Shown here in pieces: positions 1 to 7,212 of a DNA stretch of 42,997 nucleotides. Where the stretch lies: NCBI GenBank assembly GCA_041483675.1, contig JBGPGE010000027.1, forward strand, positions 1 to 42,997. Direction: 5' to 3'. Position numbers and translations under genes: made by a program. This DNA is from 2-12-FULL-60-19 sp041483675. Lineage in GTDB: Bacteria > Desulfobacterota > Binatia > UBA9968. Every line of letters begins with the position of its first letter. Position 1 is the stretch's first letter. Below the pieces are notes generated by a model. It searched no databases and was not told the DNA's origin. It was given only the letters and a program-made list of their open reading frames with translations.

Positions 1-272
1 CGCGTGAACGTAAGTGCCAGGGCGAGCCAGTAGGTAAGAGCCTCTTTCGGCAGCTGCCGGATTACCGGGTAAGATCGGTCCGCGTACCCCTGCGTAGCGG
101 AGTTGCTGGTTAGGTAGATCTCTCCCTCCCCATCAACGACTGGGGTACCGGTAAATCCGAGATCGTGATCGGACAACAACCGACGAAGCAGTCGGATGCA
201 CGGAACAGTAATTTCTTTATGGGAACGGAGGGGAATGCCGTAGGATTGTGCCTGCTGCGTTGGAGGCGGCAT
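1..272 (-). CDS. Partial gene downstream of the DNA methylase, probable R-M partner
   Basis: An open frame runs from an ATG at 272 on the minus strand to the window edge without a stop, giving about 90 residues. The ATG begins only 3 bases after the methylase stop, so the two genes are almost certainly co-translated. The visible N-terminus begins MPPPTQQAQSYGIPLRSHKE and continues into a stretch around residues 45-75 with a GEGEIYL strand-like segment. I do not recognise the family. A cognate restriction endonuclease or helicase subunit is the natural guess from position, but nothing in the visible part proves it. The 3' end lies outside the window. Confidence 0.6.
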   Translation of the reverse strand, partial: MPPPTQQAQSYGIPLRSHKEITVPCIRLLRRLLSDHDLGFTGTPVVDGEGEIYLTSNSATQGYADRSYPVIRQLPKEALTYWLALALTFT

Positions 273-275
273 TTG

Positions 276-2702
276 TTACTCAGGGCCGCTAAGGCCGTAC
301 GCACGCTTGACGGCTTCGTGCAGCTTCTCCTGTTCCACGCCAGTGAGGGCATTCAAGCCCTGTTCTTTAATCTTGCGACCCGCGTCGCATAAGGTAGTCA
401 AGAGATCCGGGTTCACTTCAGGCGAGAACAGATCTGGAAGTGGAACCCCGTTGACAAAGCGCGGCGAGAGATTCCACTGCCCTCCAGCTACATTGTTTGA
501 CACGGCAGCGAGGAGTTTCGAAAAAATCCCACTGTTGAGCACTCCCAAATAGCTGAGGGCTATTGACTCAGTGAGTCCAGATGCTCGCTTTCCCGACTTT
601 GGCAGCCAGCCGTACCCTTGAACAACTACAAAGTGACCACTTGTATCCCAGGCAAAAGATCCTCGGTCGCCAAAGTAGGTTGACAAGAGCTTTGGGCTGC
701 TTTGCACTTGCCAGGTTCTATGTCTCGTGAGCTCCCACCAGCGATCCTGCGATATGCCCGCACGTCTCTTTAAAGAGATTTCATGGGGCTTCAGAAATTT
801 CTCGTAGAAGTCTGGAACGACTGCGCGCAGTTTAGCCGCCGAGTCGATAGTGTACTTGCCATATGGAAAGAACACATAAAACGAATCCGCAATTCGTCCT
901 TCACTAACGGAGGCGTTTAAAACTGCGGGTCTAAAAAACGCCCGCTCTGGTCGCGGCAGAGAATCACGTTCTTCCCTGCTGAGCAGGAAAGCCTCGTTTT
1001 TGCCTGTTAGGGTTCCCTGCCGTACGGCAAAGAGATCGCCGACTGTTGGTACGCCATTCCTAAGCAGCTGCTGTTGCAGGCTCCATGCATCGTACGGCCG
1101 TGGAGACCAGTTCCCTTGGCCTACTCCAAGTTCACGGGCTGCGTAAATACTGTATCCCTCCCCAACGACTGGATTGACGATGCGCCCGCCTAATGATCGA
1201 AGCTTCCTGAGGGCTCGTAGGGCACCAGAGGTTGACGTTGACCGATAATCGGCCCACAGAGCCACAGGAGCCGAAGATGATATACCACCATTGCGGCGGC
1301 CAACGTAAAACGCAGCGTCCACAAGCGCACCCGGAAACAGCATGTGGCTGCCTAACCGGGCGACTAGCGTAGTAGAAACGGCTTGGCTCAGGTGCTCGCG
1401 CACTCCTGCGGAAGAACTGCTGTTGAGAAATGAGGCTGGAAGGATGCTACCTATCACGGCGCCGTCGTGAAGCGTGGAAGCCGCCCGCCATAGAAAGGCG
1501 GTAGCAAGATCGGGGCGCTGCTTGCCCAGAGGCCCTAACACTTTAGCAACCCTATCACGGAGAGTCGGTGTCATCCCCTGCCAGGAAGCGAAGGGCGGGT
1601 TCATCACGAGAATATCGACATCTCTTGGCCAGTCCTGTTCAGGGGCCAATGCGTCAACCTGGCGAATTTCAAACGTTACCTTCTCAGTGTCCTCTTTAAT
1701 GTCCCAGGCTAATATGAAACGGGCCATCGAGCATGCGGCGGCGGAAATGTCCCAGCCCACCAGTCGGAGCTTGCCGGCATATCCGTTAAGTTTCAGTTGA
1801 CGTCTTGTTTCGCGAAGAAACTCTCCCGAGCCACACGCTGGATCGAATACAGTGATCTCGTCTTGCGATATCTGCTGCATCGCCAGACACTCCTCCACTA
1901 GCGTCCTAGCTAGGGGCGCCGGAGTGAAGTGTAGTCCCACACCGGTCTTTGTCTTTCCGATTGCCACAGGCTCCGGGGTGACAAGGCCGAGGCGGAGCTG
2001 CTGCTGAGGCACGAACACGGCCTCGTAGTGCGCTTCTTGAAACAATACACCGGCCGCGTGTCGGAGTAGGACGTTGAGGTTCGGCTGTAGACTGTCAACG
2101 CGGCGGCCCGTCAGCAGTTCTTGCTGATGAGTGTGCCAGGTTTCCTTAGGGACGCGCTCCGCGACGTCGAGGCTCGCCGGAGTGAGCTGCCAGCGCATCA
2201 GATCAAGCGTTTCTCTGGCTACTCCCTCTGTGGCCGAGGCAAGCAGCACAAGGAACGCTTGAAGAGCATCCGGACCATCTAATTCCGGCCCGAGCGAAGC
2301 TCTCAGGCTACGAAAAATTCGTATTCCGTGCGCAATGACGGAAAGATCCGATCGAGGAGCGTTCTTTTCAAGATATAGGTGAAACTTCTCCAGGTTTTCT
2401 ACGATGCTTCCACGAGAGTACCGTTCGATCGTACCAGCAGGTGCATCCCAGCGCTGGACCTCAACCTGATCGTTCAAGAGCGCAACGTGGTGACCGACGT
2501 TTGCGGACCACGCCACACTTCGGGTTTCCATGTCTGGACGTCGGCCTCGGAGATCAAGAACAAAATTCCCGTGAGATCCGTTGAGCATGACATAGCGACG
2601 ATCCTCATCTTCGCCGTCAGCTAACAGCGGAACTGGCAGCAGCCCTAACCTTGAGCTCCAAAGCGTCCGTTGGTCTTCTCCGTTGGATCCAGCCATTCTC
2701 AA
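276..2702 (-). CDS. N6-adenine-specific DNA methylase (class I SAM methyltransferase)
   Basis: This 808-residue protein carries the hallmarks of an adenine-N6 DNA methyltransferase of restriction-modification type. Motif I is DPACGSGE at about residues 287-294 (SAM binding), and the catalytic motif IV is NPPF at about 368-371. The roughly 270 residues before motif I have no function I can name, and the long C-terminal part after about 430 is where target recognition is expected. The C-terminus ends in an AYGL sequence like the tails of Eco57I/TaqI-type enzymes. The start is a TTG at 2702 overlapping the TGA of the small upstream ORF; an in-frame ATG lies two codons later at 2696. Base composition is visibly less GC-rich than the rest of the window, consistent with horizontal acquisition. 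It modifies DNA; whether it also cuts it cannot be told from the sequence. Confidence 0.85.
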   Translation of the reverse strand: MRMAGSNGEDQRTLWSSRLGLLPVPLLADGEDEDRRYVMLNGSHGNFVLDLRGRRPDMETRSVAWSANVGHHVALLNDQVEVQRWDAPAGTIERYSRGSIVENLEKFHLYLEKNAPRSDLSVIAHGIRIFRSLRASLGPELDGPDALQAFLVLLASATEGVARETLDLMRWQLTPASLDVAERVPKETWHTHQQELLTGRRVDSLQPNLNVLLRHAAGVLFQEAHYEAVFVPQQQLRLGLVTPEPVAIGKTKTGVGLHFTPAPLARTLVEECLAMQQISQDEITVFDPACGSGEFLRETRRQLKLNGYAGKLRLVGWDISAAACSMARFILAWDIKEDTEKVTFEIRQVDALAPEQDWPRDVDILVMNPPFASWQGMTPTLRDRVAKVLGPLGKQRPDLATAFLWRAASTLHDGAVIGSILPASFLNSSSSAGVREHLSQAVSTTLVARLGSHMLFPGALVDAAFYVGRRNGGISSSAPVALWADYRSTSTSGALRALRKLRSLGGRIVNPVVGEGYSIYAARELGVGQGNWSPRPYDAWSLQQQLLRNGVPTVGDLFAVRQGTLTGKNEAFLLSREERDSLPRPERAFFRPAVLNASVSEGRIADSFYVFFPYGKYTIDSAAKLRAVVPDFYEKFLKPHEISLKRRAGISQDRWWELTRHRTWQVQSSPKLLSTYFGDRGSFAWDTSGHFVVVQGYGWLPKSGKRASGLTESIALSYLGVLNSGIFSKLLAAVSNNVAGGQWNLSPRFVNGVPLPDLFSPEVNPDLLTTLCDAGRKIKEQGLNALTGVEQEKLHEAVKRAYGLSGPE

Positions 2703-2914
2703 CTCGGCGGCATTATGAGTATGGTTACCTGTTCGGGATGTCCTCGTAGTGCTCTGACCGAACTGAAATCACACCGAATCTGGGCCGTCTTCAAGGCGGT
2801 CGAAATTTGGGTAAGATCTTGTTGACGTTTTGTGGCGGAGCCTGCAATCAGCTTGCCTGGTGAACCCGGGTTCATGAAGTCGGTCAAGCATAGCCTGCAC
2901 TGACCATTGTCCAT
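2699..2914 (-). CDS. Small ORF heading the methylase operon
   Basis: A 71-residue frame starts at the ATG at 2914 and ends in a TGA (2699-2701) that overlaps the methylase TTG start, a typical coupling junction. The frame stays open back to a TTG at 2971, but the promoter proposed at 2943-2971 would lie inside that extension, so the shorter form is preferred. The N-terminus contains a CRLC pair. No domain is recognised. It could be a controller protein, an antitoxin-like partner, or the remnant of a larger gene. Support comes from position and coupling rather than homology. Confidence 0.4.
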   Translation of the reverse strand: MDNGQCRLCLTDFMNPGSPGKLIAGSATKRQQDLTQISTALKTAQIRCDFSSVRALRGHPEQVTILIMPPS

Positions 2915-2942
2915 GTTTACTATGATATTCCGTTGTCGTTGG

Positions 2943-2971
2943 ATTGTGCCTTTGTTCGGACGCCTTGTCAA
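2943..2971 (-). promoter_or_regulatory. Sigma-70-type promoter for the methylase operon
   Basis: On the minus strand, TTGACA (2971-2966) is followed after 17 bases by CACAAT (2948-2943). The -35 is a perfect match and the -10 has four of six matches at ideal spacing. Transcription would begin near 2936, about 20 bases before the ATG at 2914. Confidence 0.5.
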
Positions 2972-3010
2972 CTTGTCAGAGGAGAAAAGGGGTCCAGAGT
3001 CTCATGTGTC

Positions 3011-3069
3011 GGTTGCGGGGTCAGTTGCGGGGTCAGGTTGTGGGGTCAGGTTGTGGGGGTTGTGGGGTC
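3011..3069. repeat. Tandem GGTTGYGGGGTCA repeat
   Basis: Four to five degenerate copies of a 12-13 base unit, GGTTG(C/T)GGGGTCA, follow one another. The plus strand therefore carries five runs of four or more G within about 60 bases, so it is a possible G-quadruplex former. The same GGGGTC core recurs at about 3279 and in the hairpin at 24763-24787. Confidence 0.75.
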
Positions 3070-3223
3070 TTGCTCTCTTGACAATCTCCCACCATGGCTA
3101 AGCGGCCGTTAAAACTCACCTGGAAAAGTTCATGTTCACCCAGCCACGCGAGCCGCGCGTTGGTATCCGGGAGCCAAGCAACGAGATTGCAACCATAAAG
3201 GAGTTTAATTTCAATGAACTCAT

Positions 3224-3257
3224 AGCGGGTGTCAGCCTTTAGCGGGTGTCAGCCTTT
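3224..3257. repeat. Perfect 17-bp tandem duplication
   Basis: The 17 bases AGCGGGTGTCAGCCTTT occur twice in direct, gapless succession (3224-3240 and 3241-3257). This looks like a recent slippage or duplication event in non-coding DNA. Confidence 0.85.
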
Positions 3258-3370
3258 GGTTATTTGCTTTTCAAAAGCGGGGTCGGGCCTGACTATGGAC
3301 TTATCGTGCTGAACGCGCCGCTGAAATCCCGGATGCGTGCGGCAAGGCGTTTATCTCCTGACACTTTCAC

Positions 3371-3552
3371 CTTTTGAGAATTCTCAGACCTCAAGATAAG
3401 CCAAAACCCAGACACTGCGACGTTTCCGGGATTCCGGACGTGTGAGAGTCAATTCGTTGCAGCGCCGGCGGAACCAGGATGATCTCACCACGGAGGCGCT
3501 GAGGGCGCTCATGTTCCCGCCCGGGAGGCCGAGATCGACCGCCACGTCTATG
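3371..3552 (+). repeat. ~185-bp direct repeat, copy A
   Basis: This stretch aligns without large gaps to 4429-4614 at roughly 80% identity by eye. Both copies begin CTTTTGAGAATTC, share a GTTGCAGCGCCGG block and an ACCACGGAGGCGC block, and end in a GAGATCGACCG segment. Copy A runs into the C-terminal coding tail of a restriction-modification gene. The ACCACGGAGGCGC block resembles one arm of the palindromic element at 35220-35310, so the repeat may itself be composite. Confidence 0.75.
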
Positions 3553-3656
3553 CCCTCTACGGCCTGACCCGTGAAGAAATCGCCATTATCGAAGAGAGCC
3601 TGCACGAGCGAACAACCAACCGGGACGTTGTCGATGGGGCGGAGCTTGAAGAGTGA
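3522..3656 (+). pseudogene. C-terminal remnant of an Eco57I/type IIG-like restriction-modification gene
   Basis: The plus-strand frame ending in TGA at 3654-3656 reads EIDRHVYALYGLTREEIAII and then continues acidic to the stop. An E-I-D-x-x-V-Y-x-L-Y-G-L-T-x-E-E tail is the characteristic C-terminus of Eco57I/type IIG-class methylase-endonucleases. No upstream methylase domain exists here: the frame immediately 5' belongs to the direct repeat. It is therefore a 5'-truncated fossil, on the opposite strand from the intact methylase at 276-2702. The family assignment is from memory of the tail motif. Confidence 0.55.
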
Positions 3657-3760
3657 ACGGTCTACTATGACGACCGCTGTCCAGACCTATTTTTGGTTTT
3701 GCTGTCCGGGATACGATGGATGTGGTATTCTAAACTCCAAGTAGGGAGGGAGACAGATTT

Positions 3761-4048
3761 ATGAGGCCTGCAAAGCAACGGCGTGAAGATACTTTTATAG
3801 ATGAAATTGTTGAAACTCTGAAGTCCGTCCCAAAGACCCGCCTGCGGATCGTTCGGGCTGTCGTAGGGGCGCTGGCTGGACCTGCTGTCCATGACAAGGA
3901 GGGGCTAAGATCAAAACGCAAAGGACACGCGAGCCTTCTCAAAACCCCATTCTGCGGAATGTGGGAAGGGCGGACGGACATCGGCAACGGGCGGTCCTAT
4001 GGGCGGACGTTGAGGCAGAGGCTGGAAAGCCGTGGCGACAGAAGCTAG
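3761..4048 (+). CDS. Probable antitoxin of the adjacent PIN-domain toxin
   Basis: This 95-residue basic protein lies immediately before the PIN toxin and overlaps its start by 17 bases, as expected of a coupled antitoxin. Its start is an ATG preceded by a strong GGGAGGGAG ribosome site. Around residues 58-82 it reads SLLKTPFCGMWEGRTDIGNG, which resembles the C-terminal toxin-binding segment (GMW-x-x-R-x-DI) of a family of VapB-type antitoxins. The N-terminal half contains a plausible helical segment (EIVETLKSVPKTRLRIVRAV). A TATTCT -10-like hexamer lies at 3726-3731. The antitoxin would neutralise the toxin and bind their shared promoter; both roles are inferred from the family. Confidence 0.6.
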   Translation: MRPAKQRREDTFIDEIVETLKSVPKTRLRIVRAVVGALAGPAVHDKEGLRSKRKGHASLLKTPFCGMWEGRTDIGNGRSYGRTLRQRLESRGDRS

Positions 4049-4427
4049 AACCTTCGTCGATACTGACATCCTCATAGACATTGCGAGAAAGGGCTCTCGG
4101 GCGCTCGATTTCTGGCGGCGCGCCGAGACCCGGTCGACGATGACCTGCTCGGTCATCTCTGTATTTGAACTACTCGCTGGTTGCCGCAACCTGCGTGAAC
4201 AGCGGGCCACGCTGAGAAGTCTTAAAACCGTAGAGATCGTCCAGATTGAGAGCGGCGATTCTATCCAGGCGTTAGAGTGGTATCGCTCCTATCATCTTTC
4301 CCGAGGCGTTGAGTTCCTTGATTGTTTTGTTGCGGCGGCCGCCCGCCGTTTGGACTGCCAAGTTCACACGCTGAATACAAAGCACTTTGGCGCTATTCCT
4401 GGCCTAAGGACTTTGCGCCCCTATTAG
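4032..4427 (+). CDS. vapC: PIN-domain ribonuclease toxin, VapC family
   Basis: This 131-residue protein has the PIN-domain acidic triad: D10 within FVDTDILIDI, E46 within VFELLAG, and D97 within EFLDCFVAA. The C-terminal segment TLNTKHF occupies the position of the usual fourth acidic site, where N/T replaces the common D. VapC toxins are Mg-dependent RNases that arrest translation by cutting tRNA or rRNA. The start is GTG at 4032, inside the end of the antitoxin gene. The stop at 4425-4427 is followed after one base by the second copy of the direct repeat, so the cassette fits exactly between the two repeats. Confidence 0.88.
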   Translation: MATEARTFVDTDILIDIARKGSRALDFWRRAETRSTMTCSVISVFELLAGCRNLREQRATLRSLKTVEIVQIESGDSIQALEWYRSYHLSRGVEFLDCFVAAAARRLDCQVHTLNTKHFGAIPGLRTLRPY

Positions 4428-4428
4428 C

Positions 4429-4614
4429 CTTTTGAGAATTCCCAAAACCTCGAAACGAGCCAATACCCCGACACTTCCACGTTTCCACAGTCCCGGAAAT
4501 GTGAAAACCGGTTCGTTGCAGCGCCGGTGGAACCAGGATAATCTCACCACGGAGGCGCCGAGGGCGCGGATGTTTTCGCTGTGGAAGCCGAGATCGACCG
4601 GCTTGTCTATTCCC
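4429..4614 (+). repeat. ~185-bp direct repeat, copy B
   Basis: This is the partner of the repeat at 3371-3552. Its 3' end again encodes the restriction-enzyme tail (VEAEIDRLVYSL), but the frame then diverges and stops at about 4638. Copy B therefore holds an even shorter piece of the same tail. The two copies bracket the vapBC-like cassette and are in the same orientation. Confidence 0.75.
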
Positions 4615-4742
4615 TTGGCGAATACCCCCTCGGCGTTGTATCCTAGGGGGTCTGAGGAGAAGCGGCTTTTAGATGCCATGCCGCCGGCCGTGCCACGATG
4701 ACGACGCTGCGAGACAGGCATGCCTAGGAAGGCACCGCTACA

Positions 4743-4900
4743 ATGAAGATCGTCAAGTCGGTTAAAGGGGTTCCCATCCGATGACTAAAAAATATTGCGC
4801 CACGGTGTATCGGGAGCTAAGCGAAGAGGATGGTTTTGTGTTGACTGCGTACCTAACCGGCAGACCGGCGTCATGGAGAAAACTCATATGGAAGCGGTGA
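4743..4900 (+). pseudogene. Internally deleted toxin-like gene
   Basis: Two short frames overlap at an ATGA. The first (4743-4784) encodes MKIVKSVKGVPIR. The second (4781-4900) encodes a 39-residue piece containing VYRELSEEDGFVLTAYLTGR and ending WRKLIWKR. As I remember it, a family of ~95-residue toxin-like proteins (PBECR/DUF4258-like) has exactly these as its N- and C-terminal ends, with a helical core between them that is absent here. The simplest explanation is an internal deletion that removed the core and joined the ends out of frame. The intact DUF2283 partner overlaps its 3' end. Confidence 0.45.
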
Positions 4901-5121
4901 AACTTTTCGCGAAGAAGGATGTGCCATTGGATTGGGAATACGACGGGGAGGCGGACACGCTCTACCTGAGCTTTGGGAAACCGAGGGCGGCACTAGGAGT
5001 AGATGTAGGTGAAGGCGTCGTTATTCGATATGACGAGAAAGCGCGGGAGGTCGTGGGACTCACTCTCATCGGCGTCGGAAAACGAATGGAAGAGTACATG
5101 ACAAAAAGCTCAGGAAACTAG
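4888..5121 (+). CDS. DUF2283 family small protein
   Basis: The frame contains the DUF2283 signature WEYDGEADTLYLSFG, followed by a GVDVGEGVVIRYDE hairpin and a VVGLTLIGV strand. The ATG at 4888 overlaps the 3' end of the decayed toxin-like gene by 13 bases; an in-frame ATG at 4873 is the alternative. DUF2283 proteins are small and usually sit next to toxin-like or phage-derived genes, and their molecular role is not established. Here the presumed partner is broken and this gene is intact, as would be expected of an antitoxin-like member outliving its toxin. Confidence 0.75.
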   Translation: MEAVKLFAKKDVPLDWEYDGEADTLYLSFGKPRAALGVDVGEGVVIRYDEKAREVVGLTLIGVGKRMEEYMTKSSGN

Positions 5122-5145
5122 GTTACGCTCACAGGACTCATACCG

Positions 5146-5238
5146 TGGTTAAATGTCCGCAGTGCATGGTTTATCGACGATGAAGGCGACTCGCCAAGGT
5201 TTATTACTGCCCATCCTCTGAAAAGGAGGCGGTCATGA
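5146..5238 (+). pseudogene. C-terminal remnant of a DUF6883-like gene
   Basis: The frame ending at TGA 5236-5238 reads VRSAWFIDDEGDSPRFITAH and overlaps the next ATG as ATGA. The pattern V-R-(S/T)-x-W-x-I...PRFVTAY matches the C-terminus of the DUF6883 proteins that commonly precede DUF4926 genes. The N-terminal half is missing, because an in-frame stop (the TAG of the DUF2283 gene) lies at 5119-5121. This is therefore a 5'-truncated fragment of the usual two-gene unit. The family assignment is from memory. Confidence 0.45.
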
Positions 5239-5468
5239 TTGAGGAACCCGCAGACGTTATTCTCACCTGTGACCTGCCAGAACACGGACTGGCGCGGGGC
5301 GATATTGGCACGATCGTACTTATTCACAAGGGCGGCAGGGGTTACGAAGTCGAGTTCACAACACTTGACGGCGAAACCGTCGCTATCGTGACTCTGACAG
5401 CCGGCCAGGTTCGTCCCAGCAAGCAGAGGGAGATCGCTCATGTACGCGATTTGGGCGTTAATCCGTAG
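5235..5468 (+). CDS. DUF4926 domain protein
   Basis: This 77-residue protein has a strong ribosome site (AAAGGAGG at 5222-5229) before the ATG. The sequence follows the DUF4926 plan: an acidic start, DVILTCDLPEHGLARGDIGT, a VLIHKGGRGYEVEFTTLDG core and a terminal VTLTAGQVRP. The fold is a small SH3-like barrel, and the family often sits in two-gene units with DUF6883. The function is unknown, and a toxin-antitoxin role is suspected but unproven. Its upstream partner survives only as a fragment. It converges on the hydrolase gene ending at 5474. Confidence 0.8.
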   Translation: MIEEPADVILTCDLPEHGLARGDIGTIVLIHKGGRGYEVEFTTLDGETVAIVTLTAGQVRPSKQREIAHVRDLGVNP

Positions 5469-5473
5469 TTAAG

Positions 5474-6124
5474 CTAAAGCCCCGCCGCTTTCTTTTGTCC
5501 CAACCCCTGCCAGGTCCGGATGATCTCTTCGGAGGTCGCCACCAGGCCGAAGTGGCGGCGCATGTTTTCCAGCGTGCTCTCGTGCAGCTTGGGCTCGTAG
5601 GCCGCGGCGCAATCGCTCACCATCGTGACGTAGTAATCGTACATGTAGGCGTCTCTGGCCGTGGTCTCGACGCAGACGTTGGTGGCGATGCCGGTCACTA
5701 AAACGCTCTCGATGCCCCTGGCTTTGAGCACGGTGTTCAGATCCGTATTGATGAACGCGCTGTAGCGGTGCTTGATGACGACTCTCTCGCTCGGCAGCGG
5801 CGCGATGCCGTCGTAAAACTCGGCGCCCCAGGTTCCTTCGCGGCAGGTGTTTAAGGCTTTCTGCTGGGAGGCGCGATAGAGCCAGCTCGGCGTATCGGTC
5901 CACTCGCTGTGCGTGGTTTTGACATAGACGACCGTCAGTCCGACGCGCCGCGCCTCATCGATGAGCCGAACGAGTCTCGGCACCATGGCTACCGACGAGC
6001 TCACGTCGTCGCCGCGCTCAGCCGCGCTGCCTTTGGGGCTGGCGAAATCGTTTTGCACATCGACAACCAGAAGCGCCGCCCAGCGTGGGTCCCATCTCTC
6101 CTTCGCACTCTTGAGCACCAGCAT
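5474..6124 (-). CDS. Isochorismatase-family cysteine hydrolase
   Basis: This 216-residue protein has the full catalytic triad of the family: D22 in VVDVQNDF, K118 in VIKHRYSAF, and C151 in TGIATNVCVETTARDA with the preceding cis-peptide region. Members hydrolyse amides or vinyl ethers (isochorismate, nicotinamide, N-carbamoyl amines, ureidoacrylate). The exact substrate cannot be read from the sequence. The protein has no signal peptide and should be cytoplasmic. The ATG at 6124 has a GGAGGG ribosome site 9 bases upstream. It lies 72 bases downstream of the molybdopterin-binding gene on the same strand, so the two may be co-transcribed. Confidence 0.9.
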   Translation of the reverse strand: MLVLKSAKERWDPRWAALLVVDVQNDFASPKGSAAERGDDVSSSVAMVPRLVRLIDEARRVGLTVVYVKTTHSEWTDTPSWLYRASQQKALNTCREGTWGAEFYDGIAPLPSERVVIKHRYSAFINTDLNTVLKARGIESVLVTGIATNVCVETTARDAYMYDYYVTMVSDCAAAYEPKLHESTLENMRRHFGLVATSEEIIRTWQGLGQKKAAGL

Positions 6125-6162
6125 CTTGTAGTCCCTCCGCTATTCGAAATCGACACCGTCAA

Positions 6163-6190
6163 TCCTCGATCCTCTATCCTCCATCCTCAA
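6163..6190. repeat. Four tandem 7-mers, TCCTCNA
   Basis: Four perfect heptamers TCCTCNA follow each other, and the variable sixth base is G, T, C and A in turn. The array lies between two minus-strand genes; read on their strand it is a GGA-rich purine tract. Confidence 0.8.
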
Positions 6191-6196
6191 TTTCGA

Positions 6197-7186
6197 TCAG
6201 TGCTCGTGTCTCCGCTGAAGCCCACCATGCCCCAGCGCGATGATGTCGGAACGTGATACTCTCTCTCCCGCCAGCAGCCGGGGCAGAAGCAGATCGAAAG
6301 CCGTGACGGGATCGTGCAGCACGCAGCCCGATAAACCCAGAATCGGCGTCTCTTTCAGGTAGCCCATGACGAACATCGACCCCGGCAATACCGGAAAACC
6401 GTGGCATTCGACCTGCGCCCCGCTGCGGCGGATGCCTTCGGGGGATTTGTCGTCGGGATCGACCGACATGCCGCCGCTGACTAGAATAATCTCCGCGCCG
6501 GCCTGCCGTGCGTCTTTGATGAGTGCCGCGATTTTATCCGGATCGTCCGGGGCAAGCTGGACGCTTTTCAAGTCCGTTCCCATCTCGGCGAGCTTGCGCC
6601 GCACCACCGGCTCAAAGCCGTCTTTAATTCTTCCCGTATAGACTTCGCTGCCGGTGACGATCAAATGGACCCGCCTCGGAGGGACGGGAACGATCGTCAC
6701 GATCGGCTTCTCTTTGCAGATCGCCTCCGCCTTCTTGACCAAATCTTCGTTGACGAACACCGGGATGGTCCGCGTTCCGGCCACCACGTCGCCTTTTTTC
6801 ACATACCGGTTGGTCGGCAGCGTCGCCAGCATGAGATCCCCGAGATCGTTGAAGCGGTAGAGCAGCTCGGCATCGACTTTCAAGAGACCGGAGACTTCCG
6901 CGACGAGATTCACTTTCCCTTCCACCGGATCGGTCAGGCTGAGATGCTGCCCGGCGACGGCGCGCGCCAGCCTTTTCGCCGCGTCCTCTTCGTGGAGTTC
7001 GTCTTTCTCCAGCTCCATGACATAAACGTGCGCCTTGCCGACATCGAGGAGCTTCGATACATCTTCCGGCCGGACCACATGGCCGCGGCGAAAAGCCGGC
7101 CCTTTGTATTTGCCCGGCACGATCTCCGTGATGTCGTGGGCGAGCGGCAGCCCTACGGCTTCTTCGACAGGTATGACTTTGAGCAT
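6197..7186 (-). CDS. Molybdopterin-binding protein (MoaB/MoeA-like domain)
   Basis: This 329-residue protein has a divergent N-terminal half and a C-terminal MoCF (MoaB/MogA/MoeA-type) domain. The domain starts at about residue 170 with VHLIVTGSEVYTG and contains the diagnostic ILVSGGMSVDPDDKSPEGI loop and a PVLPGSMF segment. Such domains bind the pterin moiety during molybdenum cofactor assembly or sense it. The length and domain order are those of the stand-alone molybdopterin-binding proteins found near molybdoenzyme genes, rather than full MoeA (about 400 residues). MoaA, the first cofactor enzyme, is encoded at 13679-14689 but is not adjacent. The start is the ATG at 7186, after a GAGGATGAG ribosome site. 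Confidence 0.85.
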   Translation of the reverse strand: MLKVIPVEEAVGLPLAHDITEIVPGKYKGPAFRRGHVVRPEDVSKLLDVGKAHVYVMELEKDELHEEDAAKRLARAVAGQHLSLTDPVEGKVNLVAEVSGLLKVDAELLYRFNDLGDLMLATLPTNRYVKKGDVVAGTRTIPVFVNEDLVKKAEAICKEKPIVTIVPVPPRRVHLIVTGSEVYTGRIKDGFEPVVRRKLAEMGTDLKSVQLAPDDPDKIAALIKDARQAGAEIILVSGGMSVDPDDKSPEGIRRSGAQVECHGFPVLPGSMFVMGYLKETPILGLSGCVLHDPVTAFDLLLPRLLAGERVSRSDIIALGHGGLQRRHEH

Positions 7187-7212
7187 CTCATCCTCGAATG
7201 AATCAAGTTATA

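Larger units (their letters stand above)
2972..3370. other. Gene-poor stretch with G-rich repeats
   Basis: No convincing gene is visible in these 399 bases. A 36-codon frame at 3132-3242 (plus) has ordinary-looking composition, but no clear ribosome site and no recognisable family. The stretch holds the tandem repeats listed separately, and at about 3276-3293 a GCGGGGTCGGGCCTGAC string of the sort often found around REP-associated tyrosine transposases. No such transposase gene is present. Confidence 0.5.

Noticed and set aside
3384..3605. 73-residue minus-strand ORF, and the similar one at 4404-4721
   Set aside because: Both are antisense translations of the direct-repeat copies; their similarity to each other only reflects the DNA repeat.
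5118..5441. 107-residue minus-strand ORF
   Set aside because: It is antisense to the DUF4926 gene, which has domain support and a strong ribosome site.
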